From Alphaproteobacteria bacterium MarineAlpha10_Bin2 (lineage in GTDB: Bacteria > Pseudomonadota > Alphaproteobacteria > UBA828), in the NCBI GenBank assembly GCA_002937555.1, contig PTKB01000175.1:1-5674 (forward strand): 5,674 nucleotides of DNA. The letters are read 5' to 3'. How positions within the stretch are numbered: the stretch's first letter is position 1; every line of letters begins with the position of its first letter. A program made the translations under genes and the position numbers. The notes below the pieces were generated by a model. It saw only the letters and a program-made list of their open reading frames with translations. It had not been told where the DNA came from and made no database searches. Positions 5,669-5,674 of the stretch are shown here, one piece after another.

Positions 5669-5674
5669 CCCTCC

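Overview
The window is GC-rich (about 60% by eye). Its dense, overlapping genes use ATG starts and strong GC bias at third codon positions. The gene content (a NanR-like FCD regulator, hydantoinase B, an acetone-carboxylase-gamma-like small protein, an isochorismatase-fold hydrolase, a nitronate monooxygenase-like flavoenzyme and an SDR dehydrogenase) and the base composition suggest an alphaproteobacterium. That assignment is inference. It looks like a catabolic accessory locus; no housekeeping gene, tRNA, rRNA, CRISPR array or transposase gene was seen.

Layout. Positions 1-94 follow the regulator gene and may hold the start of another minus-strand gene cut by the window edge. Positions 95-814 (minus) encode a GntR/FCD regulator that closely resembles E. 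coli NanR. Positions 815-942 are the divergent control region, with a GGTATA-N3-GGTACA tandem repeat that resembles the known NanR operator. Positions 943-1686 (plus) encode an SDR dehydrogenase. It converges, with a single base between stop codons, on a minus-strand operon that reads from right to left: hyuB (5554-3725), a 90-residue zinc-ribbon protein (3728-3456), a cysteine hydrolase (3447-2761) and a nitronate monooxygenase-like protein (2761-1688). The junctions in that operon are a 4-nt ATGA overlap, an 8-nt gap and a 1-nt TAATG overlap, which suggests one co-translated transcript. Positions 5555-5674 look non-coding and hold a lone GGTATA motif and a strong inverted repeat.

How the genes may work together (inference). 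HyuB-family proteins normally pair with a HyuA ATPase subunit to open cyclic amides using ATP (hydantoin, N-methylhydantoin, 5-oxoproline, lactams) or, with a gamma subunit, to carboxylate ketones (acetone carboxylase). An isochorismatase-fold amidohydrolase next to HyuB recalls the N-methylhydantoinase to N-carbamoylsarcosine amidohydrolase sequence of creatinine breakdown. The flavoenzyme and the dehydrogenase could then oxidise the released product. No HyuA gene lies next to hyuB within the window, so the system is either incomplete here or its partner lies beyond the right edge or elsewhere. The substrate cannot be read from the sequence. The regulator may control both the SDR and the hyuB operon through GGTATA motifs.
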